64,000 nt of DNA from Hyparrhenia diplandra (lineage: Eukaryota; Streptophyta; Magnoliopsida; Poales; Poaceae). Below are positions 1 through 10,648 of this stretch, piece after piece (position 1 is the first letter of the stretch; each line of letters starts with the position of its first letter). A program made the position numbers and the translations under genes. The notes under the pieces are model-generated. The model saw only the letters and a list, made by a program, of their open reading frames with translations. It was not told the origin of the DNA and ran no database searches. The stretch covers positions 806,001-870,000 of the forward strand of contig JADLZK010004662.1 in NCBI GenBank assembly GCA_015847255.1. The letters are read 5' to 3'.

Positions 1-161
1 TCGCCGAAACCATGAGGATTGGTCTCCACAACTTCATCAACAAAGTCTTTGAAATTAATGCGGTCAGCATCCACAACTTTGCTCAGTTCGTACCACTGAC
101 CACGGCAGTTTGGAGCAACAATCCGCATTTCTAAAGTGTATCTACTGTCTGCGTCGTCCAT
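1..161 (-). CDS. N-terminus of an unrecognised protein, cut by the window edge
   Basis: Reading the minus strand from an ATG at 161-159 gives 53 open codons to the left edge. The peptide begins MDDADSRYTLEMRIVAPNC and contains RGQWYELSKVVDADRINF. It has the feel of a folded N-terminal domain with ordinary amino-acid composition, not a random open frame. I do not recognise it with certainty. Similar short N-terminal modules occur in plant MuDR/MULE-related proteins, but that is a family impression only. A very GC-rich block lies upstream (about 290-620) and would be its promoter or 5' UTR. The missing remainder lies outside the window, so function cannot be given. Confidence 0.5.
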   Translation of the reverse strand, partial: MDDADSRYTLEMRIVAPNCRGQWYELSKVVDADRINFKDFVDEVVETNPHGFG

Positions 162-1384
162 CCTACAGATGAACAAGGAGCAGCCAATCAAACGCAATGT
201 TCTGGACCGTTTCTTACAGACTAGTTCACCTAGTACATACAAACAAGGGGAGAGAGGGGGGGAACAACTCACCCAACTGGAGCCATTCCGCGCCGGCCAA
301 GAACGGCGCTTCCTCGCGCTCCGGCGGCGCCCGCCCGCTCCGGCCGCGCCCCGGCCGCTTCGCCGGCGCCGCGCCCAGCTGCTCCAGCGCCGGCCTCCTC
401 GCCCCGGCCGCGCCCGCCTGCGCGCGCTAGCCGGCAGCGCCAGCGTTTCGCGCGCGAGAGCCCGCGCCGCGCGCTTGCCGCTGCCCGCCGCCTCGCCTCG
501 CCCGGCCGCCGCGCGAGCCCGCCAGCGTGGCCGCCGCGCGACGCCACCGCGCGCGCGGCCGGCACGCCCTGCGCCGTTCCCGTCGCGACTCGGCACTCCC
601 TCCCGGCAGCTAGGGTTTTGTCGATGGAGACGGTCTGGAGCGCTCCCAAGTCGCGGTCACGAGCGGATAAGGTGACGGAAAAATCTCTTCGTGTGTGCGG
701 TGTGTGCGGTCTGGATGAGAGAGGATGAGAGAGACACGTGAGGGTAAAGCGGAACTCAAAATGGTGGGGCCCACATGTAAGACCAAGGAAACGGCAAAAC
801 CATAACGAGCACAGACGGAATGGGTTGGAGGTAAAAACGAACTTCAACTTGGGCCTGTAGGTATGCAACTTCAAATGAGTGGCTTGAGGGTTGGAGTGAA
901 CTTTTATAATGGCTCACAGGTAAAACCCTCATGGATCTATGGTGGATGGGGAGGACGACGGTCGGTGCGGACAGCCGTGCACAGCGAATGGAACGGAAAG
1001 CGGTGGGGAAGGGCGGTGGAGGATGAGCCGTCGGGATTTCTAGTGGGCGGGGAGCGGGGACGGTCGGCGGCGTCCGGCCTTCGAGCGACGCGAAGAGGCC
1101 GATGACTCTTCAAAACAACGAACGGAAAAGAAACGGAACTGAAGTAGCGATGACGTGTCGGCCGCCGCGGTGATGATTACGAATAAAAAGGAGCGGCGTG
1201 TTGAATTCCCTCTTTTTTTTTTTTTTTCTATTTTTTTTTTTTCTTGGGTGGGGCTCTTTGAGGTGGCGTAGCTGCATGTTGAGAGAACTCCTCTAGTGGG
1301 GTTCTTCTTTATAGGGGTTATAGATTTGATTCTAGCCCCTTTTTATGTTTTGCTAAAAAAAAAAAAAAGGAATAAAAACAGAGT
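162..1384. promoter_or_regulatory. GC-rich upstream region and intergenic DNA
   Basis: About 290-620 is extremely rich in G, C and CpG and gives long spurious open frames on both strands (arginine/alanine/proline-rich low-complexity peptides). It sits directly upstream of the minus-strand start at 161, so a CpG-rich promoter or 5' UTR is the simplest reading. The rest to 1384 holds poly-T runs near 1211-1242 and a poly-A run near 1355-1368, and no gene that I can support. Confidence 0.35.
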
Positions 1385-1700
1385 CACTACTAGATTTTAG
1401 GCCTTCGGGTGCCTAAAATTCGGCGAAGGCCTCTCGGCAAAGCTGGTGACGGAAAAGACCTTGTCGGGCACTCGTCAAACGCAGAGTTAAAATCAGAAAG
1501 AATCAAGAAAAATAGCAAAGAAAACATTTTCAGGGGAGGCAACACTCGGCAAAGAAAAACACTCAACAAAGTTAAAATTACAAAAACCACAAAAAATAGA
1601 ATTTTTAGGGGAGCCCCCACTGGCCAGCGCCTGCCCATCTCTGTTGAAGCCGCAAAACCGCGACAATTTTAGGCAAAATTCACTGCTAACGCTGCCTGCG
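1385..1700. mobile_element. CACTA terminal remnant
   Basis: The block opens with CACTACTAG at 1385, the terminal motif of CACTA (En/Spm) elements. It is followed by repeated short motifs such as ggcactcg, aacactcggcaaag and ggcgaaggc, the subterminal style of the grass CACTA family carrying TTTGCCGAGTG motifs. No matching right terminus with a 3-bp duplication was found, so it looks like a fragment. Confidence 0.4.
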
Positions 1701-1768
1701 GGATACAAACCCATGATCTGTCTCATGAATAATCCCCCTCTACCACTACACTACGCTGTCTTTTGTGT
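1690..1768 (-). other. tRNA-like relic
   Basis: On the minus strand a segment carries an A-box-like stretch (GTAGTGTAGTGGTAGAG), then a CAT-containing loop, then a B-box-like GGGTTTGTATCCC. The spacing resembles a tRNA or the head of a tRNA-derived SINE. Stems are imperfect, so I do not call a functional tRNA. Confidence 0.25.
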
Positions 1769-2151
1769 CTAGAACCCCTTTTTCTTCCCTACATATTATA
1801 TAAAACCGAGTAAAAATTTCTTGTTTGAGGCCCTAAACGAACTCAAATGAAAAGATTGTGAACTACAAAGTGATATAACTTTGCAGGATATACAACTTTT
1901 TTTATGTAGGAAGTTTCTCCATAAAAGGTTGGTTGCAAAATTTGAAATTCAAATTTGAGATATTCAAACGATATTTTGCATAAGATGATTTCAAATCAAA
2001 AAATTATCGACTATAAAATTTCATAACCTAAATACAGTCACAATTTACAAGAAAAAAAATGGTATAGGTGCCTGCCTTTTTTGAAATAAATAAATCAGGC
2101 GACGTTCGTTGGCCTGTGATCATGCAGTTTCTTGTTCCTTCCATCAGCTTA
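1769..2151. other. Intergenic, AT-rich
   Basis: AT-rich sequence without an open frame of interest. Nothing recognised. Confidence 0.3.
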
Positions 2152-2420
2152 GGCCTTGTTTAGATGGCTAAAATTTCTAACCTTTTTTCCACTTTCTCTC
2201 CATCACATCACATTAAATACACCAAAAGACATATGTTTGGAGTATTAAATGTAGGTAAAAAAAAAACTAATTACACAGTTTAGATGTACATTGCATGAGG
2301 CGATTCTTTTGAGCTTAGTTACTCCATGGTAGGATGATATTTTACCACTAACAAACGTCGTCTACAAAGATTATCACGATGTGACATTCGGTTACAATTT
2401 TTAGCCATCTAAACAAGGCC
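2152..2420. mobile_element. MITE with GGCCTTGTTTAG terminal inverted repeats
   Basis: GGCCTTGTTTAGATGGCTAA at the left is matched by its inverted copy, ending in CTAAACAAGGCC at 2420. The 269-bp non-coding length and termini of about 24 bp fit a MITE, probably hAT-like by terminal sequence. I could not define a clean target-site duplication. Confidence 0.6.
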
Positions 2421-2825
2421 TGCAGCAAAAGCAGCAGATAGTGTTGTAGACTCGTCGCCTGAGAGCTCTGGCAACTGAATTGGTGGAAACATGGAAAAAA
2501 AAAAAGAGGAAAAAGAGGCAGTATTTTATAGAGAATTCGTTTGTAACACAACGATTCGTTTTCATCAGAATTTGAAGGGAGACCGTTGCCTACCAAAACT
2601 TCCTTCCGCAATCCTCGCTCCACAAGAAGGAAGTCCAGATTTCCTTAGCAACGGCTCTCTCCTTCCCATCTTCTTTATAGCCCCAGCCCTCGTCGCCGCT
2701 CATCTCTCTCGCCGCCGGCACCCACCACACCAACAGCAGAGTCCAACTCCGATCGCCCTCCCCGGCCACACCGCTTCCTTTCCACTTGTCTGATCCGTCC
2801 TCCTCACCAGCGCACCTACTCCATC
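2421..2825 (+). promoter_or_regulatory. Upstream region and 5' UTR of the first MATH-BTB gene
   Basis: Precedes the ATG at 2826. A weak TATA-like motif (tctttatagcc) lies near 2669-2681, followed by a C/T-rich leader typical of plant 5' UTRs. The MITE at 2152-2420 ends about 400 bp upstream of the start codon. Confidence 0.35.
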
Positions 2826-3920
2826 ATGGCTGCATCAACGGCAACGTCAGATCCGGAAACCAAGGAGACGGTGTCCCGGTGCACCACGGTGGCGGAGAAG
2901 GCCGCGCACACGTTCAAGATCGTCGGATACAGCCTCAAGACGAAGGGCCTCGGCGTCGGCAAGTCGGTCCGTTCCGGCACCTTCACCGTCGGCGGGTGCG
3001 ACTGGGCCCTCCGCTTCAGCCCCAGGTTCCTCAGCGCCTCTTCGGACGCCGCTTTCATCCACGTCGAGCTGCTGACGAAGAAGGTGGAGGTGGAGGCTCG
3101 GTACGAGGTGTGGCTGCTGGATCGGACGTCGGGGTCGCGGGGCACCCTCTGGCCGGCGCCGGCGTCGGACCAGCAGGTGTTCGGCGGCTCCGGGGACCAG
3201 TCTGCGTCGGTCAAGATGAGCAGGACGGAGCTGGAAGCGTCGCAGTACATCCTCGACGACTGCCTCACCATCCGAGCCGTGATCACCGTCATCCGGGAGT
3301 CCAAGCTGTCGGAGACCACCACGGCGGAGATCGAGGTGCCGGCGCCGGACATCATGGCGCACCTCGGCAAGCTGCTGGAAACGAAGGAGGGAGCGGACGT
3401 GACGTTCAGCGTAGGAGGAGAGACCTTCGCGGCGCACAAGTTCTTGCTGGCGGCGCGGTCGCCGGTGTTCAAGGCGGAGCTCTGCGGGCCGATGAGGACC
3501 AAGGCGCGCTGCGTCGCCGTGGAGGACATGCAGCCGGAGGTGTTCCGGGTGCTGCTCCACTTCGCCTACACCGATTCGTTGCCTGACGACCTGGGTGAGC
3601 TCGAGGGAGACGAGTACAGCGAGATGATCCGGCATTTGCTCGTGGCTGCTGATAGGTACGCCATGGACAGGTTGAAGCTCATGTGCCAGAACATCCTGGG
3701 CAGGAACCTTGACGTGGAGAACGTGGCGACGACGCTGGGTTTAGCTGATCAGTACAACTGCGACAGGCTTAAGGACATTTGCATCGATTTTATGATGGAT
3801 GTAGAGGACAAGGATGCGGTGATGGAGAGCAAAGGATACGCCAATCTCAGGAGGAGTTGCCCATCTGTGATAGTTGAGGTGTATGAGAGAACAAACAGGC
3901 GTCGTAGAGTGTGCAAATAA
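2826..3920 (+). CDS. BTB/POZ and MATH domain-containing protein (BPM type), intact, single exon
   Basis: A 364-residue protein with the full BPM layout. Residues about 25-152 form a MATH domain (opening HTFKIVGYSL, with GTFTVGGCDWALRF). Residues about 189-292 form a BTB/POZ domain (GADVTFSVGGETFAAHKFL and RSPVFKAEL). A short C-terminal helical BACK-like tail contains DVENVATTLGLADQYNCDRLK. In this family the MATH domain binds substrate and the BTB domain binds CUL3, making an E3 ubiquitin-ligase adaptor; the specific substrate here is unknown. Length and single-exon structure match the grass-expanded class. The ATG follows a C/T-rich leader and is the first in frame. It lies in the same orientation as the damaged paralogue at 16539-17617. 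No internal stop or frameshift is seen. Confidence 0.93.
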   Translation: MAASTATSDPETKETVSRCTTVAEKAAHTFKIVGYSLKTKGLGVGKSVRSGTFTVGGCDWALRFSPRFLSASSDAAFIHVELLTKKVEVEARYEVWLLDRTSGSRGTLWPAPASDQQVFGGSGDQSASVKMSRTELEASQYILDDCLTIRAVITVIRESKLSETTTAEIEVPAPDIMAHLGKLLETKEGADVTFSVGGETFAAHKFLLAARSPVFKAELCGPMRTKARCVAVEDMQPEVFRVLLHFAYTDSLPDDLGELEGDEYSEMIRHLLVAADRYAMDRLKLMCQNILGRNLDVENVATTLGLADQYNCDRLKDICIDFMMDVEDKDAVMESKGYANLRRSCPSVIVEVYERTNRRRRVCK

Positions 3921-4286
3921 GCAGCTCATCGGACTAGTTAATTTCTTGTTTAGGTGATAATAAAACAGAGAAATGGCTATGGCTTTTTCCTGCTTGATTG
4001 GGGCAGGATTCATTTTCGAAATGGTTCCTTGTAGATTTAATTTCTTGATCTATATGAATTTTTTTTGATCCTACATTGCTATTGCATTGTTCACTTTGCT
4101 AGTAGTGCTGACACGCAACAAATACCTGTTCACTTTCTACATAAATATTGTATCCTTGCTATTAAATGATTCAAGATAATTGAAATACCATCACCCCTGA
4201 ATAGGGCAAAATGTGAAGTTTTGAACCCTGCAAGATTGCAATATAATCATAATTTTTTGGCACGCCTAATTCTAGACTCTAGGTGT
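3921..4286. other. 3' flank of the first MATH-BTB gene
   Basis: AT-rich 3' UTR-like sequence with aataaaac near 3958 as a possible polyadenylation signal. No other gene is seen. Confidence 0.35.
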
Positions 4287-4431
4287 GATACCAAAGGAAT
4301 TACTAAATATTTCCATTATCTCATCTTACAAACTCACTATCAGAGTTGTACCCTTTGCCGAGTGCCTTTCGATACCAAAGGAATTACTAAATATTTCCAT
4401 TATCTCATCTTTCAAACTTACTACCAGACTC
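4287..4431. repeat. Direct duplication with period of about 83 bp
   Basis: The block starting GATACCAAAGGAATTACTAA occurs at about 4287-4346 and again at about 4370-4431 with a few substitutions. Motifs of the TTTGCCGAGTG type between and after the copies suggest a CACTA remnant. Confidence 0.7.
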
Positions 4432-4600
4432 ACTTCCTTTCCTGAGTGACTCCGGCACTCCATAAAGGAAAGCTTTGCGAGTGTCCCATAGAAAAGCCGA
4501 TTCACGGGTAAATGCGTCTTTGCCGAGTGTCTTTTATCGGATACTTGGCAAAGATTTTTTGTCGAGTATCAAAATAGAACTTGGCAGAGAAGGGATAGAG
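4432..4600. mobile_element. CACTA subterminal remnant (TTTGCCGAGTG family)
   Basis: Repeated motifs in both orientations (tttgccgagtg, cttggcaaag, tgtcgagtat) are the subterminal style of a widespread grass CACTA family. The fragment at 1385-1700 belongs to the same style. No terminal CACTA end or TSD is found here. Confidence 0.35.
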
Positions 4601-4652
4601 GCGACAAGCTGGATATACGTACTATAGGATAAGATGATAAGATGAATGCGTA

Positions 4653-4911
4653 CTCCCTCCGTACTCATAAAGGATGTCGTTTAGGGACAGTGACATGGGT
4701 CTCCAAAACATAACTTTAACATCTTGTTTTATAAAACAAATTATAGAAAAGTGATATATGTATACTTTTATGAAAGTATTTTTCAAGACAAATCTATCTA
4801 TATAATTTTCACATTCGTAAACTCAACAACTTAAAAATTATTGATTATTTATTTTTCAATGTTTGATCGAAAACTTATCCAAACGACATCCTTTGCGAGT
4901 AGAGGAGGGAC
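4653..4911. mobile_element. Stowaway-like MITE
   Basis: Terminal inverted repeats of about 30 bp: the left begins CTCCCTCCGTACTCATAAAG and the inverted right end begins GTCCCTCCTCTACTCGCAAA, both continuing into GGATGTCGTTT. It is flanked by TA on both sides (4651-4652 and 4912-4913), the Tc1/Mariner (Stowaway) target duplication. It is 259 bp and non-coding. A duplicated unit at about 15774-15882 preserves the same site without this insertion. Confidence 0.85.
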
Positions 4912-5145
4912 TATATATAAGTCCAACTGCACATATCACTACTACGAGGATTGATTTTGCGTGGTGTTCGGATTTCATTTTCCGTGGCGGGCTTTTAAAA
5001 ACCGTCACGGTTAATATCTCAATTAACCGTGGCGGTTTTTAAGATTTACCGTGGCGGTTAAAATTAACCGTGGCGGTTTTCATAACAGGCCCGCCATGGA
5101 AAATCAGGCCCAACCCGTTAGCCCAGCGAGGCCCATTTCTAAGCA

Positions 5146-5160
5146 CTTCATATATATACG
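5146..5160 (+). promoter_or_regulatory. TATA-like promoter inside the small CACTA element
   Basis: CATATATATACGAG lies just inside the left subterminal repeats and is followed by a C/T-rich leader, the position where CACTA promoters normally sit. No open reading frame of transposase type follows. Confidence 0.4.
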
Positions 5161-5536
5161 AGTCGAGATTTTTTCTAACCCTAACCACTCTCCACCCACG
5201 GCCCGTGCCTCACCCTCTCCCTCCCCTCCTCCCTCCCTTCCCGTGCCTCATACCGGCCCCTCGGCGGCGGCGCCCCCCCCCATCCGGCGGCGCGCGGCGG
5301 CCCTCTCCCACCACCCCGACGCGCGGCGGCCCCTCCCCAACCCCGGCGGCGCGGCGCCCCTCGTCCTCTCCGGCGCGGTTGGAGCCGGGCGGTCCTGAAG
5401 CGGCGGCCTTGGCGGGCATCGCGGCGGCGGCGTCGCGTCGAGCAGCGCGGCGGCGGCGTCGGCAGCGAGCTCGAGGAGCGGCGGCGGAGTGCGGGCTCAA
5501 GCGGCGGCGGCGGCGCGGCGGTGGATCTCGGCGGCG

Positions 5537-7257
5537 TGAAATCTCATGTTTGGTTTTGGAAATTGATGACACACTTGTGGACTAATCCTTGCGTGTATGA
5601 CTTGAGATAGGATTAGATGGATGACAAGGAGCATGATGATCATGAACATGGACGATGATGATAGACATGGTGGATCGTCAAGCTCGGTGATCGGCTTGAG
5701 AGGAACCCGGGAGATCAAGGCAAAGGTATCTTGATAGGGTTTTTCTTTTAGTGATCAAGACACGATAGAGTGTGTGATCACATTATAGGATAGATAGCCG
5801 ACTATCAAGAGGGAATGCCGCGACAATCCTTTGGTGAAGCGCTTCTAGGTCCAATTGACTTGCATATTGCATTTAGGACATAAGAGCACTAACTTTGATC
5901 TTGCCTAACTTATCGACAAGCTAACATGCATGATAACGTGATCATCTTCGACGTGTTGGCAACCAATGGCAAGAGGCGAAGCAAGTTTGAAGCAAAGAGT
6001 AAAGAAAAGATGAAAGAACCCTGCTGTCCCGAGGCGGCCGGACGCGGTGTCTCGGCCGGACGCACCGACCCGGTGGCTCCGGTCAGTCGCGTCTGGCGAG
6101 AGAGCCCTGCGGCGCGGAATTGGCCGGACGCATGGCCGGACCACGGACGGATGCATCCGGTGCCGGCCGGATCCACGGACGGACGCATGGAGGAGCCCGG
6201 CTGAAGTGGGCGAGACCTTGTCGAGCTTGGCCGGAAGCGGTGGCCGGACTCAGCGACCGGACTCTTTGGTGAGTCCGGTCGGTGCGTCGATCACCAAAAA
6301 CCCAATTTGAAGACCAACGGCTCTATCTCGTGAGTGGGGCTATATATATTGGTTTGGTCGGTTCCTAGCCCCCTCTCTTGCACATTTGAAGCTTCCAACT
6401 TGCTATTGAGCTTGTGAGACTCCTCTCCACTCATCTCCCCATCACTAACTTTCGGATTCTTGGTGAGATTGAGAGTGATAGAAGTGTATTGCTTGCATCG
6501 GTTGCATCTAAAGGCACTTCATCCTTGGAGAAGCCGCGGGATTCTTGTTTTCTTGGGAATTTGCCCGGTTCCCTAGTGGCTTGGAGCAAGAGGCGGTGTT
6601 GAGCTCGATTGGAGCTTGTTCGAGGCCACACCGGTGGTTTGTGAGGGTCGTTCCTTACCCCGCAAGAGATTCGCGAAAGGAGCACTAGTGGATGGCTCGT
6701 GGCTTGTTTGGCCCCCTCTTGTGATTGGTGTGCTTGAGCTCCCACCGGAGATTTGGCACCGGCCATTAAGCAACAACCATCAAGTTGGTGTGTCGCCCAA
6801 GCGGGGACTAGCGTCTGCCGGCAAGCACGTGAACCTCGGTGAAAAATCATCGTGTCACTTGTTCTTGCTCGTTGGAGAATTCTTGGTGATCACGGTGATT
6901 GACTACAACCTCGACACTACACCGGTGGTATTGTATTCTAGCACCTCTTGCATTACTTTGGTAGTATATCTTGTTAGGGTGCTTAGTGTGAGTAGCTTGT
7001 TTAGTTAGCTTAGCCTTGTTAGCTCCTAGTGGTAGAATTAGTTAGTATATCTTGTCCACCTAGGAGTAACTTAGCAACCTAGCCATTGCTTGTGTTTAGA
7101 GATATTAGAATTGCTAGAATTGCTAGGAGGCTTGCATAATTAGCTTGAAGCATTTGCTTATTCGCTACGCCGTCTTATTTACTAACCGCCTTGCTTAGTG
7201 TTGTTTGTAGAATTTTTAATAGGCTATTCACCCCCTTCTAGCCATTAGGACCTTTCA
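5537..7257 (+). repeat. 5' LTR of the Copia element
   Basis: This 1721-bp LTR has a TATA box (ctatatatatt) near 6340-6350. A GC-rich stretch at about 6030-6260 contains many copies of a CCGGACGC-like motif and lies in U3. It ends in CCTTTCA directly before the primer-binding site. Confidence 0.93.
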
Positions 7258-7259
7258 AG

Positions 7260-7272
7260 TGGTATCAGAGCC
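7260..7272 (+). other. Primer-binding site (tRNA-iMet type)
   Basis: TGGTATCAGAGCC begins two bases after the LTR. This is the standard complement to the 3' end of plant initiator tRNA-Met used by Copia elements. Confidence 0.92.
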
Positions 7273-7314
7273 GAGGCACCGTATTTAGAAGGCTTAACAT
7301 CCTACGGTGACAAA

Positions 7315-9322
7315 ATGACAATGAATTTTCATGTCAACAACACCAAGAAGGCGCCACCTTTCGATGGCACCAACTTTGCCTATTGGAAGGTGAAGATGAC
7401 CGCACACCTCAAGTCAATCAATAGAGAAATGTGGGTTGTGACCGAGAACAAGTTTGAAGTGGCAAAACCAAATGAGCCAACCGCGGCCGAAGAAAAGAAG
7501 ATCTATGCAAATGATCTTGCCGTGAGTGCATTCCATGAAGCTTTCAATGATAGAGTGTTTGAGCAAGTCAAGTCACTCACAGTTGCTCATGAGATATGGA
7601 AGAAGCTAGAAGAGTGCTATGAGGGCACCGAAGGGGTCAAGCAAGCCAAGGCATACATAAAGCTTGAGCAATTTAATAGCTTCAAGATGGAAGAAGATGA
7701 GGCGTCTTGGAGATGTTCCACCGCATGCAAGTGTTGGTGAATGATCTCAATGCGGCTTGGTGAAGACATCAAGGACAAGACCTCCAACATGAAGTTCTTG
7801 AGGTGTTTTGGGAGAGGTTTGGGATATTCATCACCGTGCTTGTGAGAACAAACTTGAAGGATTTGACTCCCAACCAATTGCTTGATGAGGTCATGACCGA
7901 TGATTCATATAGAGATGACAAGAAGAAGCAAGAGCTCATCAACAAGGCAAACAAGAAGGTCAAGGAAGAAGAGAAGAAAGAGGACAAGAAGGGCTTGGCA
8001 CTCAAGGCAAGCTCATCATCAACGGGAAAGAAGAAGAAAGAAGAATCAAGTGATGATGAGAGTGGCACTTCTACTAGTGGAAGTGAAGTTGATGAACAAA
8101 TAGCCCTCTTTGTGAGAAGATTGGGCAAATATATAAAGAAGACATACATCAACAAGAAGAACATGAAGCAATCATCCAAGAAGACCAAGGATGGCAAGAA
8201 TGAAGGCAACATGATGTGCTTTCGGTGTCATGATGATTGTCACTTGATTGCCAAATGCCCATATGAGAGTGATAATGAGAAGGGCATCAAGAAAAAGCAA
8301 GAAAGAAGAATGATGCCAAGAATGAGAAGGAGAAGAAGCCCAAGAAGAAGAATGAGTCACATGTGCCTACTTGGGATAGTGATGGCTCATCCTCTTCAAG
8401 TGATGAAGAAGAGGAGAAGAAGAAGGGACAAGCTCACCTTGCCATGCATGACAAGATCTCCCTCTTCGACACTCCTTCCTCATGCTTCATGGCTAAGGCC
8501 ACAAAGGTACAATCTATCACTAAAGATGATGATAATGATAGTGATAGTGATAGTGATGATGAGGAGCCAACTCACACTAGGGAGGAGTTGAAAATTATGC
8601 TTGATGATTGCATTGACATGTACAAGCAAAGTAGGAAGGAGGTCAAGGGCTTGCATAAGGAAACAAAGAGCCTTAAGCAAGAACTTGATGAGCTTCGGGC
8701 CTCTTATGAGAGTCTAAAGGTAGACCATAAGAAGCTTGAGAAATCTCATTCTAAGCTAGAGAAAGCTCACTCCTCTCTACAAGAAGAGCACAAGTTGTGC
8801 CAAGTTGTGAAAGATGTTAGTACATGCAATGCTAGCATCATGTGTGATATTTTAGTTGATGAATCATCTCCCACATGTGTAGCCTCCACTAGCCCTATCA
8901 CTAGCACATCCATCTCTAGTGAGGATAATGACAACCCTATGCTTATCCATGAGAATGCTTGTTTAAAGAGGGAAGTAAAGGAGCTCAATCACTCCTTGGC
9001 TAAGGCCTATGGTGGTGAGGACCGTTTGCTTATGTGCTTGGGTAGCCAAAGGGCATCCTTATACAAGGAGGGCTTAGGCTATATCCCCAAGAAAGACAAG
9101 GCCGCCTATGTGACTCACAAGACTCGTTTTGTGAAGAACAATGGTAGCTATTGCAAAGCTTGCAAGCAAGTTGGTCACTTAGAGCCAAAGTGCATGAACA
9201 AGAAGACCAATGTTTTTTCTATCAAGCTTGATCATTCTTATATGCTTGTGAAGAAGGAAAATGGTGTTCGTGCTAGATTCATTGGTACACCATGGATGGG
9301 CTCAAAGAAGAAAGCCATTTAG
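7315..9322 (+). pseudogene. Copia gag (frameshifted)
   Basis: Three open segments in different frames (7315-7740, 7803-8591, 8363-9322) together cover a Copia gag. The first carries the capsid-type start (FDGTNFAYWKVKM). The second carries an acidic/lysine-rich region and a degenerate zinc knuckle at 8217-8258, CFRCHDDCHLIAKC, where the usual glycines are replaced. The third is a long coiled coil (ELDELRASYESLK and related heptads) ending in a second C-x2-C-x4-H-x4-C motif, CKACKQVGHLEPKC. Frame changes near 7740-7800 and 8360-8590 mean no full gag can be made from this copy. Confidence 0.85.
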
Positions 9323-9415
9323 GTACCAAAGGCCTTGGTGACTAACCTTGAAGGACCCAAAAAGGTTTAGGTACCTAGGAAGAATTGATCTCTTTTTATA
9401 GGTCAATTACCGTGC

Positions 9416-10645
9416 TTGGGAGGAGGAGAGCATTGGATAATGGATAGTGGGTGCACTCAACACATGACCGGGGATTCTCATATGTTCAAGTCTATTAGCA
9501 TCAAGGGGATTGATGAGTATGACTCAATCACATTTGGCAATGACAAGAAAGGCAATGTGTTGGGGCTAGGCAAGATTGCAATCTCTCAAGAGAAAAACTT
9601 GTCAAAGGTGTTGCTAGTTGATCATCTTGACTACAACCTATTGTCGGTCTCTCAACTTTGTGATCTTGGTTACAAATGCATATTCACAAGCCAAGAAGTT
9701 GAAGTGGTTAGTGGTGATGGTGTCAATATGATCTTCAAGGGATTTAGATATGGTGATCTCTACCTTGTTGATTTCAAGTCAAAAGAAGCCAAGTTGACAA
9801 CATGTCTACTCTCAAAGGCTAGCAAAAGGGTGGTTGTGGCATAGAAGGCTTGGTCATGTTGGAATGAAGCAATTGAACAAGTTGATGAAGCATGACTTGG
9901 TTAGAGGCTTGAATGATGTGAAGTTTGAGAAGGACAAACCTTGTGGAACATGTCAAGCCGGCAAGCAACATGGTAATGCACATCCAACCAAGAGCACAAT
10001 GAGTACAAGCAAGGCATTTGAGTTGCTACACATGGACTTGTTTGGGCCAACATCATACTCTAGCATTGGAGGCAACAAGAGTATGGTTTTGTCATAGTTG
10101 ATGACTACACTAGATACACATGGGTGTTCTTTTTTACATGACAAGAATGATGTATTTGAGCTTTTCAAGACATTTATCAAGAGGGTTCAAAATGAGTTTG
10201 AGACATCCATCAAGAAGATTAGGAGTGACAATGGAAGTGAATTCAAGAACACAAGAATTGAAGAGTTGTGTGATGAGCTTGGAATTGGACATCAATTCTC
10301 ACCAACCTACACTCCACAATCCAATGGTGTAGTTGAGAGGAAGAATAGAACCTTGATTGAAATGGCAAGATCAATGCTTAGTGAATACAATGTTAGCCAT
10401 TCCTTTTGGGCGAAGCAATCAACACGGCTTGCTATTGTAGCAACCGACTCTATTGCCATGGGATGCTTGGCAAGACACCTTATGAGTTGCTCAATGGAAG
10501 AAAGCCCAACATTGGTTACTTTAGAGTCTTTGGATGCAAATGTTACATTCTCAAGAAAGGCACTAGATTGGGCAAGTTTGACAAGAAGTGTGATGAAGGA
10601 TTCTTAGTTGGATATTCAACCACTAGCAAAGCATGTAGAGTTTGA
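9416..10645 (+). pseudogene. Copia protease and integrase (broken)
   Basis: 9416-9844 holds the aspartic protease, with the motif WIMDSGCTQHMTG. 9834-10607 holds the integrase: a GAG-pre-integrase zinc-binding segment (WHRRLGHVGMKQLN ... CGTCQAGKQ), then the catalytic core with D in HMDLFGP, D in SDNGSEF and E in VVERKNRT. A stop codon at 10095-10097 interrupts the core between the first and second catalytic aspartates. A frameshift near 10406-10600 moves the remaining integrase to another frame. These breaks make the enzyme non-functional in this copy. Confidence 0.88.
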
Positions 10646-10648
10646 AAC

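Noticed and set aside
136..675. 179-residue plus-strand open frame
   Set aside because: Arginine/alanine/proline-rich low complexity from GC-rich DNA, overlapping the promoter region of the minus-strand gene.
2847..3635. 262-residue minus-strand frame
   Set aside because: Shadow of the MATH-BTB gene on the opposite strand; histidine/arginine-rich composition without domains.
1385..4600. One CACTA element spanning the first MATH-BTB gene
   Set aside because: Related motifs occur on both sides, but there is no right-hand CACTA terminus and no 3-bp duplication, so separate remnants are more likely.
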